From assembly GCF_016907015.1 (NCBI RefSeq), contig NZ_JAFBBE010000002.1, positions 124,001 to 188,000 of the forward strand: DNA of 64,000 nt, given 5' to 3'. Positions 18,162-27,293 of the stretch are shown piece by piece; position 1 is the first letter of the stretch, and every line of letters begins with the position of its first letter. The notes under the pieces were generated by a model. It saw only the letters and a list, made by a program, of their open reading frames with translations. It had not been told where the DNA came from and did not search any database. Origin of the DNA: Oceanisphaera litoralis (GTDB lineage: Bacteria > Pseudomonadota > Gammaproteobacteria > Enterobacterales > Aeromonadaceae). The position numbers were made by a program, and so were the translations under genes.

Positions 18162-18218
18162 TCTTTTCAAAGTGAATGGGTCTTTTCAAAGTGAATGGGT
18201 CTTTTCAAAGTGAATGGG
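18162..18218. repeat. Three tandem 19-bp repeats across the radD stop
   Basis: TCTTTTCAAAGTGAATGGG occurs three times exactly (18162-18180, 18181-18199, 18200-18218). The radD stop (TCA here, 18205-18207) is in the third copy. On the minus strand each copy repeats TTTGA, putting TGA in all three frames just before the dacB start. Confidence 0.92.
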
Positions 18219-19950
18219 CGGTACGAAACCGGCCCTGATAATCGAACAGGGTTTCCCTTATCTTCCAGCCCCGCTTGTGGCTTCTGGCAATCACGAAGTC
18301 CGGGTGGCGAAAGCGTGCGGCAGAGGCCACCACCTCGGCCAGCGAGGCAAACGCCGGCTCCAGCCCGGGGGCCGGCCAGTGCGGGCGAACAAATTCCAGA
18401 AAAAAGCGACCGCGCCTGCCCTTTGTGTCGAAAGCATACCATTGCTGCAGCTCGGTGCCATCCTCGTCGTGATAGGTGACCTTCAGTGCCGGCCCGAACT
18501 TGCCGCTGGCTTCCTCCAGACTCAGGCCCGCACAACGCAGCACCAGCGCATCCTTGAGCGCCAGCGCCTCTTTCAGCTTCTTGTCCGGATCCACCAGCAG
18601 ATGGCCGCAGTCGGTGCACTCGCGGGCGGCAATGTCGTTTTCCGCCAGACACTGGGGGCAGGACTTGAAGCGAAAACGATAACCGCAGGGCTCACCAAGC
18701 CCACCCTCGTCATCCTCGAACAGGCCCTGGCAGCGGCGGCCGAAGTGCTCCAGCACCCGGCCTTCGCTGTCGGTCTTGCCCCAGAAGATATTGGCGAAGC
18801 CGCAGGCGGGGCACAGTACCTGCACCTGGGTGGTGTCCGGGTGGGGACGGGGCTCGCCCACATCGGGGGCGAAAATGTCCATGTTGTTGCTCGCATAATC
18901 CAGCACCAGGCAGTCGGTCTTGTCCGGGCTCAGGCGCAGACCCCGGCCGATGATCTGCTGATAGAGCGCCACCGACTGGGTGGGCCGCAGCAGGGCAATC
19001 ATATCCACATGGGGCGCATCGAAGCCGGTGGTCAGCACCGAGACGTTGACCAGAAACTTCAGCTCCCGGGCCTTGAAGCGGCGAATAATGGCATCCCGTT
19101 CCGGCCCGGGGGTGTCGCCGGTGATTAGCGCCGTCTGCTCGTGCGGCAGCAGGCCGGCCACCTCGGCGGCATGGCGTACCGTGCTGGCAAACACCATGAC
19201 CCCGACCCGGTCGACGGCGTAATCCTGAATCTGCTGCACTATGTGCGGGGTGACTCTGGGCTGGCGCGCCAGTTCTTTTTCCAGCTGTTGCTCGGTAAAA
19301 AGGCCCTGCTCATAGAGGCGGGAGAAGTCGTAGTGCACCACGGGGGCGTCTATCAGCTCGGGTCGACACAGATAGCCCTGTTTGATCATCAGCCGCAGCG
19401 GCAGCTCGAAGAGGCAGTGTTTGAAGAAGCGTTTCGAGCGGCTGCGTACCATGCCGTGATAATGGGTCTGATAAATCCAGCCCAGCCCCAGCCGATAGGG
19501 GGTGGCGGTCAGCCCCAGCACCTTGAGTCGGGCATGGGACTGACGCAGGTGCTTGATGACCTTCAGATACTGGCTGTCGTCGTCATCCGACACCCGATGG
19601 CATTCGTCGATCACCACCAGGCTGAAATCGGAGAAATGCTCCAGATTGCGGGCCACCGACTGCACAGAGCCGAACACCACCTGGGTATGGGCCTGTTTCC
19701 GGCCGAGACCGGCGGAAAAAATCGCCGCCTGCCGGCCGTAACTCTGGTATTTGGCGTGGTTCTGCTCCACCAGCTCTTTGACGTGCGCCAGCACCAGCAC
19801 CCGGCCGCGGGCGAGGCGCGCCAGCTCGGCGATCACCAGGCTCTTGCCGGCACCGGTGGGCAGCACCAGTACCGCCGGATCGTCATGACGGCGAAAATAC
19901 TCCAGGGTGCGATTCACCGCATCCTGCTGATAGGGGCGAAGGGTAAACAT
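18205..19950 (-). CDS. radD: DNA repair helicase-like protein RadD
   Basis: 581 residues. RadD (YejH) is a superfamily 2 ATPase acting in double-strand break repair and recombination. Walker A in [20 protein letters not shown], the DEAH-type box DECHR, motif [13 protein letters not shown] and motif [16 protein letters not shown] are visible. The C-terminal part has a zinc-like cysteine set ([32 protein letters not shown]). ATG at 19950 gives the family N-terminus MFTLRPYQQ; an upstream extension to 20028 is unlike the family. The last codons lie in the 19-bp repeats. Confidence 0.95.
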   Translation of the reverse strand: MFTLRPYQQDAVNRTLEYFRRHDDPAVLVLPTGAGKSLVIAELARLARGRVLVLAHVKELVEQNHAKYQSYGRQAAIFSAGLGRKQAHTQVVFGSVQSVARNLEHFSDFSLVVIDECHRVSDDDDSQYLKVIKHLRQSHARLKVLGLTATPYRLGLGWIYQTHYHGMVRSRSKRFFKHCLFELPLRLMIKQGYLCRPELIDAPVVHYDFSRLYEQGLFTEQQLEKELARQPRVTPHIVQQIQDYAVDRVGVMVFASTVRHAAEVAGLLPHEQTALITGDTPGPERDAIIRRFKARELKFLVNVSVLTTGFDAPHVDMIALLRPTQSVALYQQIIGRGLRLSPDKTDCLVLDYASNNMDIFAPDVGEPRPHPDTTQVQVLCPACGFANIFWGKTDSEGRVLEHFGRRCQGLFEDDEGGLGEPCGYRFRFKSCPQCLAENDIAARECTDCGHLLVDPDKKLKEALALKDALVLRCAGLSLEEASGKFGPALKVTYHDEDGTELQQWYAFDTKGRRGRFFLEFVRPHWPAPGLEPAFASLAEVVASAARFRHPDFVIARSHKRGWKIRETLFDYQGRFRTAHSL

Positions 19951-20529
19951 ATGTTCTCTCTGCGTTTTATTCGGCATTATCACGCTGAGCATGGAGAAAG
20001 AGCAGCTGTAAGCCTGTCTATTAGTCACAAGTCATTGAGAATGAGCGCCATGCGAAGCAGCAGCGCGGTTGCGCTCCGCCGACACGCTTCAAGCCCATCC
20101 ATGGGACGCTCGGCAAATGCCATCCCTGGCATTTAACGGTCGGCTCCGGCAATCCCCGCTGCCACTTCGTGAAGCTGCTGTGCTGCCTGTCAGTGGTGCT
20201 GGCCGACGACTCGGAGCCAAAAAAGAGGTGACTGGGATAGCCTCAGCCGACCATCACATGACAGGTCAACAACGGCTCCTGCAATGCTGACACTCCCGCC
20301 ATCCTTGGCGGTCGGACGTCATGTGCTGAGCGTCGCAGGGATGCGGTTTAGCGTGTCGGAAGAGGCTACCCAGTTGCCTCTGAGCATATTTTACGGACTG
20401 ACAGACTTGTGACCAAGAGACAGGCAGACAGCTTAACGCTTACAGCGATGAAACACGTCAGGCCTCACTTTTGTCCCGGAATAAGGTATCTTTAGCGTCT
20501 ATCCGAGAATAACCGAGGCAAACATCTTT
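19951..20529. other. Intergenic region between radD and fabV
   Basis: No gene recognised in these 579 bases between divergent genes. The segment 20055-20150 is an inverted copy of the repeat at 333-420 (CCGACACGC...CATGGGACGCTCGG...GCCATCCCTGGCAT). A partial copy in the other orientation ends with GCGTGTCGG near 20360. The promoters of radD and fabV must also be here but none is clear. Confidence 0.5.
20055..20150 (-). repeat. Interspersed repeat, GGCATGT/GTGTCGG type, copy 2
   Basis: The reverse complement repeats the order seen at 333-420: CCGACCGT, ATGCCAGGGA-GGCAT palindrome, CCGAGC, GGATGGG, GCGTGTCGG. Confidence 0.6.
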
Positions 20530-21729
20530 ATGATCATCAAACCCAAGGTCCGTGGCTTTATCTGTACCACCACCCATCCGGTCGGTTGTGAGGCGAATGT
20601 ACGCGAGCAGATCGCCTACGTCAAAGCCAAGGGGCAGCTTGAACAGGGTCCCAAAAAGGTACTGGTGATCGGCGCATCCACCGGTTACGGCCTGGCTTCC
20701 CGCATTAACGCCGCCTTCGGCAGCGGTGCCGCCACCATCGGCGTTTTCTTTGAAAAGCCGGCCACCGAGAAAAAGACCGGCTCCGCCGGCTGGTACAACG
20801 CCGCCGCCTTCGACAAGGCCGCCAAGGAAGAAGGCCTGTACGCCAAGAGCATCAACGGCGATGCCTTCTCCAACGAGTGTCGTGACCAGGTGATCGACCT
20901 GATCAAGCAGGACCTGGGTCAGATCGATCTGGTGGTCTACTCCCTGGCGTCGCCGGTACGCAAGATGCCCGACTCCGGTGAACTGGTCCGTTCCGCCCTC
21001 AAGCCCATCGGCGAACCCTACAAGTCCACCGCCCTGGATACCAACAAGGACGTGCTGGTGGAAGCCGTGGTCGAGCCGGCCAACGAGCAGGAAATTGCCG
21101 ACACCATCAAGGTGATGGGCGGTCAGGACTGGGAACTGTGGATGAACGCGCTGGCCGATGCCGGTGTGCTGGCCGAGGGTGCCAAGTCCGTGGCCTATTC
21201 CTATATCGGTACCGATCTGACCTGGCCCATCTACTGGCACGGCACCCTGGGCAAGGCCAAGGAAGATCTGGATCGCGCCGCCCACGCCATCGACGCCAAG
21301 CTCAAGGCCAAGGGCGGCAACGCCCACGTGGCCGTGCTGAAGTCGGTGGTTACCCAGGCCTCCGCCGCCATTCCGGTGATGCCGCTCTATATCTCCATGG
21401 CCTTCAAGATCATGAAAGCGCAGGGCATCCACGAGGGCTGCATCGAACAGATCCAGCGTCTGTTTGAAACCCGCCTCTACAGCGGTGAGCCGGCGCCGGT
21501 CGACGAGCAGAACCGTCTGCGTCTGGACGACTGGGAACTGCGTGACGAAGTACAGAACGCCTGCCGTGAAATCTGGGCCCAGGTGCAAGATGACAATATC
21601 TACCAGCTGACCGACTACCAGGGCTACAAGGACGAGTTTCTGCGTCTGTTTGGTTTCGGCCTGACCGGCGTGGATTACGATGCCGACGTCAGCCCCGAAG
21701 TCGAGTTCGAGGTGATTGAACTGGCCTGA
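20530..21729 (+). CDS. fabV: Enoyl-ACP reductase FabV (trans-2-enoyl reductase)
   Basis: 399 residues. NADH-dependent enoyl-ACP reductase of fatty-acid elongation, the triclosan-resistant alternative to FabI. The start [19 protein letters not shown], the dinucleotide motif [11 protein letters not shown], and the active-site region [21 protein letters not shown] with the YxxxxxxxxK-type Tyr/Lys pair are conserved. A strong terminator follows. It stands as a single gene. Confidence 0.96.
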   Translation: MIIKPKVRGFICTTTHPVGCEANVREQIAYVKAKGQLEQGPKKVLVIGASTGYGLASRINAAFGSGAATIGVFFEKPATEKKTGSAGWYNAAAFDKAAKEEGLYAKSINGDAFSNECRDQVIDLIKQDLGQIDLVVYSLASPVRKMPDSGELVRSALKPIGEPYKSTALDTNKDVLVEAVVEPANEQEIADTIKVMGGQDWELWMNALADAGVLAEGAKSVAYSYIGTDLTWPIYWHGTLGKAKEDLDRAAHAIDAKLKAKGGNAHVAVLKSVVTQASAAIPVMPLYISMAFKIMKAQGIHEGCIEQIQRLFETRLYSGEPAPVDEQNRLRLDDWELRDEVQNACREIWAQVQDDNIYQLTDYQGYKDEFLRLFGFGLTGVDYDADVSPEVEFEVIELA

Positions 21730-21750
21730 GACTGAGCCGCTTTATCCGAT

Positions 21751-21788
21751 AAAGCCCCTGCCGGATGCTTCCGGCAGGGGCTTTTTTT
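21751..21788 (+). terminator. fabV terminator
   Basis: AAAGCCCCTGCCGG-ATGCTT-CCGGCAGGGGCTTTTTTT, a 14-bp stem with a 7-T run. Confidence 0.92.
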
Positions 21789-21859
21789 AATGCGTTCATT
21801 TGCCGGTAAGAGGGGGCGTGAGTAAAGTGATGATAACGTCAACCGTATTGGGAGGTTTC

Positions 21860-22399
21860 ATGAAGGCCAGCATGATATTGAGTTCCTTGCTGTTTACAGG
21901 CTTGCTGCTGATGGCACCACTGTCTGTGCAGGCACAGCCACCGGAAGGCAAAGGGCCGGACAAGGCGCCCGGTCAGCAGAAGATGCAGAAAGAGCTGAAA
22001 GAGCAGAAATGGCGTAACGACGAGTATCGGGAGCGGAATCCGGAATATCGCCGGGGTGATGTCCACGACCGGGATCATCGACATGAGCAGGATCGTGACT
22101 GGCGGGGCGAGCGGCGCTACCCGGATATCGATGAGGTAGCCCTGCGCCTGATATTCCGCGAGCACCGAAGCTGGGTGGACTACGATCGCCGGCGCGATGC
22201 ACTGCCGCCGGGTATTCGAAAGAACCTGCAACAGGGCAAGCCGTTGCCACCGGGTATCGCCAAGCGTTTCGATCCCCGACTGCGCGAACGGCTGCCCTAC
22301 TATGAAGGCCACGAATGGCGGCGGGCGGGAGACAAGGCGATATTGGTGGAGTTGGCCACCGACAATGTCCGTTTCATTCTGGAAAGCATTTTCGACTGA
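21860..22399 (+). CDS. CigR/RcnB-like periplasmic protein
   Basis: 179 residues. A signal peptide (about 1-25, ending SVQA) is followed by a Pro/Gly/Lys- and then Arg/Asp/His-rich region (about 30-100) and a C-terminal domain with LPPGIRKNLQQGKPLPPGIA, ERLPYYEGHEWRR and a final hydrophobic strand. The doubled LPPG motif is typical of CigR (anti-virulence regulator) and RcnB-like proteins. GGAGG sits 5 bases before ATG 21860. Function here is unknown; envelope or metal homeostasis is a guess. A 13-bp direct duplication begins at the stop codon. Confidence 0.75.
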   Translation: MKASMILSSLLFTGLLLMAPLSVQAQPPEGKGPDKAPGQQKMQKELKEQKWRNDEYRERNPEYRRGDVHDRDHRHEQDRDWRGERRYPDIDEVALRLIFREHRSWVDYDRRRDALPPGIRKNLQQGKPLPPGIAKRFDPRLRERLPYYEGHEWRRAGDKAILVELATDNVRFILESIFD

Positions 22400-22423
22400 T
22401 GTTGGTGCTGGATGTTGGTGCTG
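22398..22423. repeat. 13-bp tandem duplication at the CigR-like stop
   Basis: GATGTTGGTGCTG occurs twice in a row, the first copy overlapping the TGA stop. The second copy does not carry a stop triplet. Confidence 0.75.
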
Positions 22424-22436
22424 GTTGTGGCTTTCG

Positions 22437-23390
22437 TCAGGCGAGCTCTACCCGGTTTTTGCCGCCACGCTTGGCGGCATAAAGCGCAGTGTCGGACTGG
22501 CGCAGCCACTCGGTAGTATGAGAGATGTTCTTGTCCAGCGTGGCAATGCCGGAACTGATGGTATAGCGAATCTCGATGCTCTGGGTCGTTATCACCGCGG
22601 CTTCGACGGCCCGTCGCAGCCGTTCGGCGATGACCACAGCACCTTCGGTATCGGTTTCCGGCAATATGATGCCGAATTCCTCGCCGCCGTAGCGCCCCGA
22701 TTGGTCGGTACTGCGCAAGACGCCGCGAATGGTGGCGGCCAGGTGACGAATCACTTCATCACCGGCCGGGTGACCATATTGATCGTTGATTGACTTGAAG
22801 TTATCGATATCGATCAGTATCAGGCTGCAAGTATGGCCGTAGCGCTGGTAACGGCAAAACTCGGCATCGAGCAGATTTTCCCAGGCGCCCCGGTTCAGCA
22901 GGCCGGTCAGGTTGTCGGTGATGCTCAGTCGGGCCAGCTGTTTGTTGGCCTGTTCCAGCGCCAGTCGGCTGCCGGCCACATCGGTGACATCGTAGATCAT
23001 CAGACACACCCGCTTGACGTTGCCATCCGGTTCGGCCAGCGGGCTGATGGTCAGGTTCTGATACATGATGGGTTCGGTACCGGTAACCGGGCGGGTGGTG
23101 CCGAAGCGAAAAAGATAGGGGCGCAGTTCCCAGGAGGTGAAGGCCCGGGTTTTCAGAGTAACCACGGTATCCACCTTGCGGCGAAGCCAGGTCTGGGGCA
23201 GGTCGGGAAACAGGCTGAACAGGTTTTTATCCCGTACCGTAGTCGAGGTCAGGCCGCTGTGGTTTTCCATGAAGCCGTTCCACAGCTGTACCCGGAAGTC
23301 CAGATCCAGTACCACCAGGCCGATTTCGACCGACCCCAGCATATCCACCAGAAAATGAAAGGCATGTGCATCCAGTTTATCGAGAGACAT
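22437..23390 (-). CDS. PAS-GGDEF diguanylate cyclase
   Basis: 317 residues. Predicted cytosolic enzyme that makes c-di-GMP from two GTP. A PAS-like sensor (about 10-135; LGSVEIGLVVLDLDFRVQLWN) is followed by a short helix and a GGDEF domain starting ITDNLTGLLNRGAWE. The active-site loop is RYGGEEFGI, with an inhibitory I-site RSTD exactly five residues before GGEEF, so both activity and product feedback are expected. It starts 3 bases after the response-regulator stop, so the two form an operon. Confidence 0.93.
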   Translation of the reverse strand: MSLDKLDAHAFHFLVDMLGSVEIGLVVLDLDFRVQLWNGFMENHSGLTSTTVRDKNLFSLFPDLPQTWLRRKVDTVVTLKTRAFTSWELRPYLFRFGTTRPVTGTEPIMYQNLTISPLAEPDGNVKRVCLMIYDVTDVAGSRLALEQANKQLARLSITDNLTGLLNRGAWENLLDAEFCRYQRYGHTCSLILIDIDNFKSINDQYGHPAGDEVIRHLAATIRGVLRSTDQSGRYGGEEFGIILPETDTEGAVVIAERLRRAVEAAVITTQSIEIRYTISSGIATLDKNISHTTEWLRQSDTALYAAKRGGKNRVELA

Positions 23391-23393
23391 CGT

Positions 23394-24398
23394 TTACTCC
23401 GTCAGGTAAATCAACCGTTGCTCCAGCCGGTTGACCGAGTCTTCTGTCAATAGCACCAGAAGGTTGCAGGAAATATGTTGCTGTTCCAGTTCGTAGGGAA
23501 TTTCGATGCACAATAGTTGCTCGGCCTGCTGACGATGATGCTCGAGCAAGACCTCAAGCTGCTGGTGTTGCCCAAGTATGGTCGGTTGATCCAGCCCGAA
23601 GTGGATATCGAGCTGATCGCCCAGTCCCTTGAGAAAGGCGCCAAACAATATGCTCGACATGTCCATCAGGATTTCCATATCCGGTGCCGGATTATCGTGT
23701 TGGTCATAATGCAGTAAACGCGCCATGGCCTCGATGCTGGAATCGGAGAACAACAGCAGTGCTTCGCCAGATACGCCGGCGCCGACAAACCCCTGGCAAA
23801 CGGCTGAGTACTGGCTGTTGCCTTCTACTGCCGAGATCGTCATGCGGAGTTCGCTGCGGGCGATCATCGCGACTCTGGGAACGGGTTGCAGAATAAATAC
23901 ATTCAGCAGCCGGGCCAGCAGGTTCGAGGCCTGTCCCATGGCGACGTTGGCCAGCTCCTGCAGGTAATCCTGCAACGACAGCGTGAGCGAGGGCAAGGCC
24001 TCGGACGGGATTTGGCGGGCACCGGTATTGGGTTGATAAAGCCCGTATTGCGTCAGCAGCCGGGCCAGCTCGTCGGCATCGATGGTTTTTTTGATAAAGC
24101 CGATGGCGCCCAGGGCCCGGACCCGTAACATGGCCTGAGGCTGAATATCACCGGAAACCACCACAGTGATGACTTGCAGCTCCTGCTTCCTGATGACCTC
24201 CAATACGCCGTAACCGTCCAGTACCGGCATGTTGAGATCGAGAAACAAGAGATCGGCACCCTGATTATGCAGCAGCTCGAGGGCTTCTTTTCCCTGGCTG
24301 GCAAACGCGATCTCTACGTCCCAGTCGAAAGGCAGCGTTCTTGCCATTTGCTTGCGCGCCAGGGCGGAGTCGTCACAAATCAGAATGCGGATTGTCAT
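23394..24398 (-). CDS. Response regulator with a CheC/CheX-like output domain
   Basis: 334 residues. An N-terminal receiver domain (about 1-120) has the acidic pair in ICDDS, the phospho-acceptor Asp in LFLDLNMPVLDGYG and the Lys in GFIKKT. The C-terminal part (about 145-320) resembles CheC/CheX phosphatases: ELANVAMGQASNLLARLLN carries the E-x2-N of the first active helix, while the second helix (MDMSSILFGAFLKGLGDQL) has Ser where Asn is usual. ATG at 24398 matches MTIRILICDDS. The GGDEF gene follows directly, suggesting phosphorelay control of c-di-GMP output. No histidine kinase is adjacent. Confidence 0.88.
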   Translation of the reverse strand: MTIRILICDDSALARKQMARTLPFDWDVEIAFASQGKEALELLHNQGADLLFLDLNMPVLDGYGVLEVIRKQELQVITVVVSGDIQPQAMLRVRALGAIGFIKKTIDADELARLLTQYGLYQPNTGARQIPSEALPSLTLSLQDYLQELANVAMGQASNLLARLLNVFILQPVPRVAMIARSELRMTISAVEGNSQYSAVCQGFVGAGVSGEALLLFSDSSIEAMARLLHYDQHDNPAPDMEILMDMSSILFGAFLKGLGDQLDIHFGLDQPTILGQHQQLEVLLEHHRQQAEQLLCIEIPYELEQQHISCNLLVLLTEDSVNRLEQRLIYLTE

Positions 24399-24474
24399 GC
24401 CGAGGTGCCTGTACTGATAGAAAGAATAGCGTCGATTGAAGCCGAAGATATTATTCAACCACACTTTTAGTCTG

Positions 24475-24502
24475 GTTAACAGTTAACAGTTAACAGTTAA
24501 CA
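24475..24502. repeat. Four exact GTTAACA heptamers
   Basis: Four consecutive copies between the divergent response-regulator and SulP genes. GTTAAC is palindromic, so TAA recurs on both strands in all frames. Unlike most such arrays it lies upstream of both neighbours. Confidence 0.9.
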
Positions 24503-24663
24503 AGTAAAAGTCTTTTTTCACTCTGATGTGTTGGTTGTTTTTATTTGCGGGCCACCATTTTGATGATGACTGAACGAAAAATCATTTTGGTGGGAGGTCA
24601 GGCATTTTAGTGTTAGCTCGCCCTATAATGAACAATAGACAAACAATTATAATTGGTTGAAAA

Positions 24664-26697
24664 ATGAACGAATTTTTCTCTCTGGAACGATGGATGCCGG
24701 GTCTGGTTGCCTTGCTGGGATACCAGCGGGCCTGGTTATTGCCGGATGTGCGGGCCGGCGTATCCGTGGCGGCGGTGGCGCTCCCCGTGGCCATTGCCTA
24801 CGCCGAGCTGACCGGCGTCGGTGCCGTGGTGGGGCTCTATTCCTGCATTTTGCCGATGATGGCCTATGCCCTGTTCGGGTCATCCCGCCAGCTGATCATC
24901 GGCCCCGATGCCGCCACCTGTGCGGTGATTGCCGCCGTGGTGACGCCACTGGCCGCGGGTGATCCTACCCGCCACTGGCAACTGGTGATGACCATGACCG
25001 CCATGACCGGTTTCTGGTGTCTGATTGCCAGCCGGTTAAAGCTGGGGGTGCTGGCCGACTTTTTATCCCGGCCCATTCTGATGGGGCTGCTGAACGGGGT
25101 GGCCATCACTATTATCGTCGGCCAGCTGTCCAGTGTGTTCGGCTTCAGCTTCACCCAGACCGGCCTGATAGAGCGACTGCTGGCTGTGCCGGATTACCTT
25201 TCCCAGGTGCATCCTGCGACCCTGAGTATCAGTGCACTGACCCTGGTGGTCATGTCGCTGAGCCGGTGCTTTCGGCCCCAGTGGCCCAGCTCGCTGCTGG
25301 GACTGGCGGTTGCCGCCACCCTGCTGTGGTGGCTGGAGCCATCACGACTCGAGGTGGCGGTGGTCGGCTCCCTGAGTGGCGGACTCCCCCAGCTGCAGCT
25401 TCCCGAATTTCCCCCCGGCCTGATACGGGAGCTGGTGTTGCCGGCCCTTAACCTGGCCATGGTGAGCTTTGTGTCCATGATGCTGACGGCGCGCAGCTTT
25501 GCCGCCAAGAACGGCTACGATATCGATGCCGACAAGGAATTCCGGGCGCTGGGCTTTGCCAACCTGGCCTCGGCGGTGTCCCAGGGCTTTGCCATCAGTG
25601 GCGCCGACTCGCGCACCGCGGTAAATGACGCCAACGGCGGCAAGAGTCAGCTGGTGTCCATTGTGGCGGCGCTGGTGATTGCGGTGGTGACCTTCTTTCT
25701 GACCGCGCCGCTGCAGTATATTCCTACCGCCGCCCTGGGCGTGGTGCTGATCATGGCGTCATTGTCGCTGACCGACTTCAGGAGCCTGTGGGCACTGCGC
25801 CATTCGGACAGCTCGGCCTTCTGGCTGGCCTGGATTACCTTCGCCAGTGTACTGTTCATGGGGGTGATCCCCGGCATTACCCTGGCGGTGCTGCTGGGCC
25901 TGTTCCAGTTTTTGCGCAATGTCATGCGCCCGACCGATCAACTGATGGGCATGAACGACGAAGGCGTGGTGCACACCCTGGGCCATAACGAAGAGGTAAA
26001 GGCTATTACCGGGGTGCTGATTTACCGCTTCAACTCACCGCTGACCTACTTCAATGCCGCCTATTTCAAGCGGCGGGTCCTGCTGTTGCTGGGTGGCGAA
26101 GCCCATCCGCCCAAGTGTCTGATCATCGACGCTGTGTCCTGTTTTACCCATCAGGACATCAGCGTCATGAGCATGGTGGGGGAGCTGTATAAAGAACTGA
26201 GACGGCGCGGTGTACATATGGTGATGGCGGGGCGGCGGGGTCAGATGACTCACTGGCTGAAACAGGCGGGCATCCGGGTGGGGGACGAAGGCATTCCGGT
26301 GTATCCCGACTTGTATCAGGCCCTGCGCATCACCCGCCATCACTGGGCGCCAGAGCCCGCCGGCACGAATGATGATACCCGGGCAGATACAGAAGCCGAG
26401 GAAGCTGAAGTTGCAGCCAAAATCAAAGAAGATAAAGCAGGTAAAAAAGGCAAGGCAGGTAAAGAGGGCAAGGCAGGCAAAGAAGGCAAGGTGGGCAAAG
26501 AAGATAAAACAGACAAGGCAGCCGCCGATACCGGCGTGAAGATGAAGCCGGAACAGTCGGGGTCTGCCGATACCGGCGTGAAGATGCGGATGGCAGAGTC
26601 GGGGCCAGAAGCCGCCATGCCCCTACTGGAAGCCCGGGTCGAGGAGGCGGTGAAATTGCCGACGGCGGCGTTCAATCCGCGGGACCTGCCCCGATGA
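24664..26697 (+). CDS. SulP family anion transporter with STAS domain and Lys-rich tail
   Basis: 677 residues. Inner-membrane permease of the SLC26/SulP family (sulfate, bicarbonate or dicarboxylate; substrate not decidable). Some 10-12 transmembrane segments span about 20-420, starting DVRAGVSVAAVALPVAIAYA; the family motif region includes FAISGADSRTAVNDANGGKS. A STAS domain follows (about 440-555). The last ~115 residues are unusual: repeated GKAGKEGK units, then two copies of ADTGVKM. The stop overlaps the next gene by four bases. Confidence 0.93.
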   Translation: MNEFFSLERWMPGLVALLGYQRAWLLPDVRAGVSVAAVALPVAIAYAELTGVGAVVGLYSCILPMMAYALFGSSRQLIIGPDAATCAVIAAVVTPLAAGDPTRHWQLVMTMTAMTGFWCLIASRLKLGVLADFLSRPILMGLLNGVAITIIVGQLSSVFGFSFTQTGLIERLLAVPDYLSQVHPATLSISALTLVVMSLSRCFRPQWPSSLLGLAVAATLLWWLEPSRLEVAVVGSLSGGLPQLQLPEFPPGLIRELVLPALNLAMVSFVSMMLTARSFAAKNGYDIDADKEFRALGFANLASAVSQGFAISGADSRTAVNDANGGKSQLVSIVAALVIAVVTFFLTAPLQYIPTAALGVVLIMASLSLTDFRSLWALRHSDSSAFWLAWITFASVLFMGVIPGITLAVLLGLFQFLRNVMRPTDQLMGMNDEGVVHTLGHNEEVKAITGVLIYRFNSPLTYFNAAYFKRRVLLLLGGEAHPPKCLIIDAVSCFTHQDISVMSMVGELYKELRRRGVHMVMAGRRGQMTHWLKQAGIRVGDEGIPVYPDLYQALRITRHHWAPEPAGTNDDTRADTEAEEAEVAAKIKEDKAGKKGKAGKEGKAGKEGKVGKEDKTDKAAADTGVKMKPEQSGSADTGVKMRMAESGPEAAMPLLEARVEEAVKLPTAAFNPRDLPR

Positions 26698-27164
26698 CCA
26701 CGGGGCCGAGTCGACTCCTGTGGCTGCCGCCACCCGGGGTGGTGGCGCTGACGGCCATCATGATGTGGCTGACCGAGCAGCAGGCACCGGTCTGGACACG
26801 TCATTTTGCCGGTCAGCAGTCGATATCGGGTTTATTGCTGCTGGTGGGGCTGAGCCTGATGGGGCTGGCCGCCAGCGCCCTGTTCCGGGCCGGGACTACC
26901 GTGCTGCCGTTCAATCCCGGCAAGAGCCGTCGTCTGGTGACCGGCGGCATTTTTCGTTACTCGCGTAATCCCATTTATCTGGGCGATATTCTGCTGCTGC
27001 TGGCATGGGCGGTCTGGCTGGGCAATGGCCTCGGCCTGCTGTGGTTGCCGCTGTTTGTCGGTTACATGAACAAGGTACAGATAGGGGCGGAAGAACGGGC
27101 GCTGGCGGCCAGGTTCGGTGCCGACTATCTCGACTATTGCCGTCGGGTGCGGCGCTGGCTTTAG
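26694..27164 (+). CDS. Isoprenylcysteine carboxyl methyltransferase-like membrane protein
   Basis: 156 residues. Three to four transmembrane segments and the conserved C-terminal signature of the ICMT/phospholipid methyltransferase superfamily: GGIFRYSRNPIYLGDILLLL and EERALAARFGADYLDYCRRVRRW. These proteins use SAM; bacterial substrates are mostly unknown. ATG overlaps the SulP stop (ATGA), so translation is likely coupled. Confidence 0.85.
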   Translation: MTTGPSRLLWLPPPGVVALTAIMMWLTEQQAPVWTRHFAGQQSISGLLLLVGLSLMGLAASALFRAGTTVLPFNPGKSRRLVTGGIFRYSRNPIYLGDILLLLAWAVWLGNGLGLLWLPLFVGYMNKVQIGAEERALAARFGADYLDYCRRVRRWL

Positions 27165-27293
27165 GGGGGCCGACACGGGTTGTCGGGCGGCCGGACTTGC
27201 GACCCTCAGCCGGCAACTTTACACTGGCCGCTTTTCATCATATTTTCATCATAGATCCTGCCCGAGCAGGCATAGCAAGAGAACTCCGACGCC

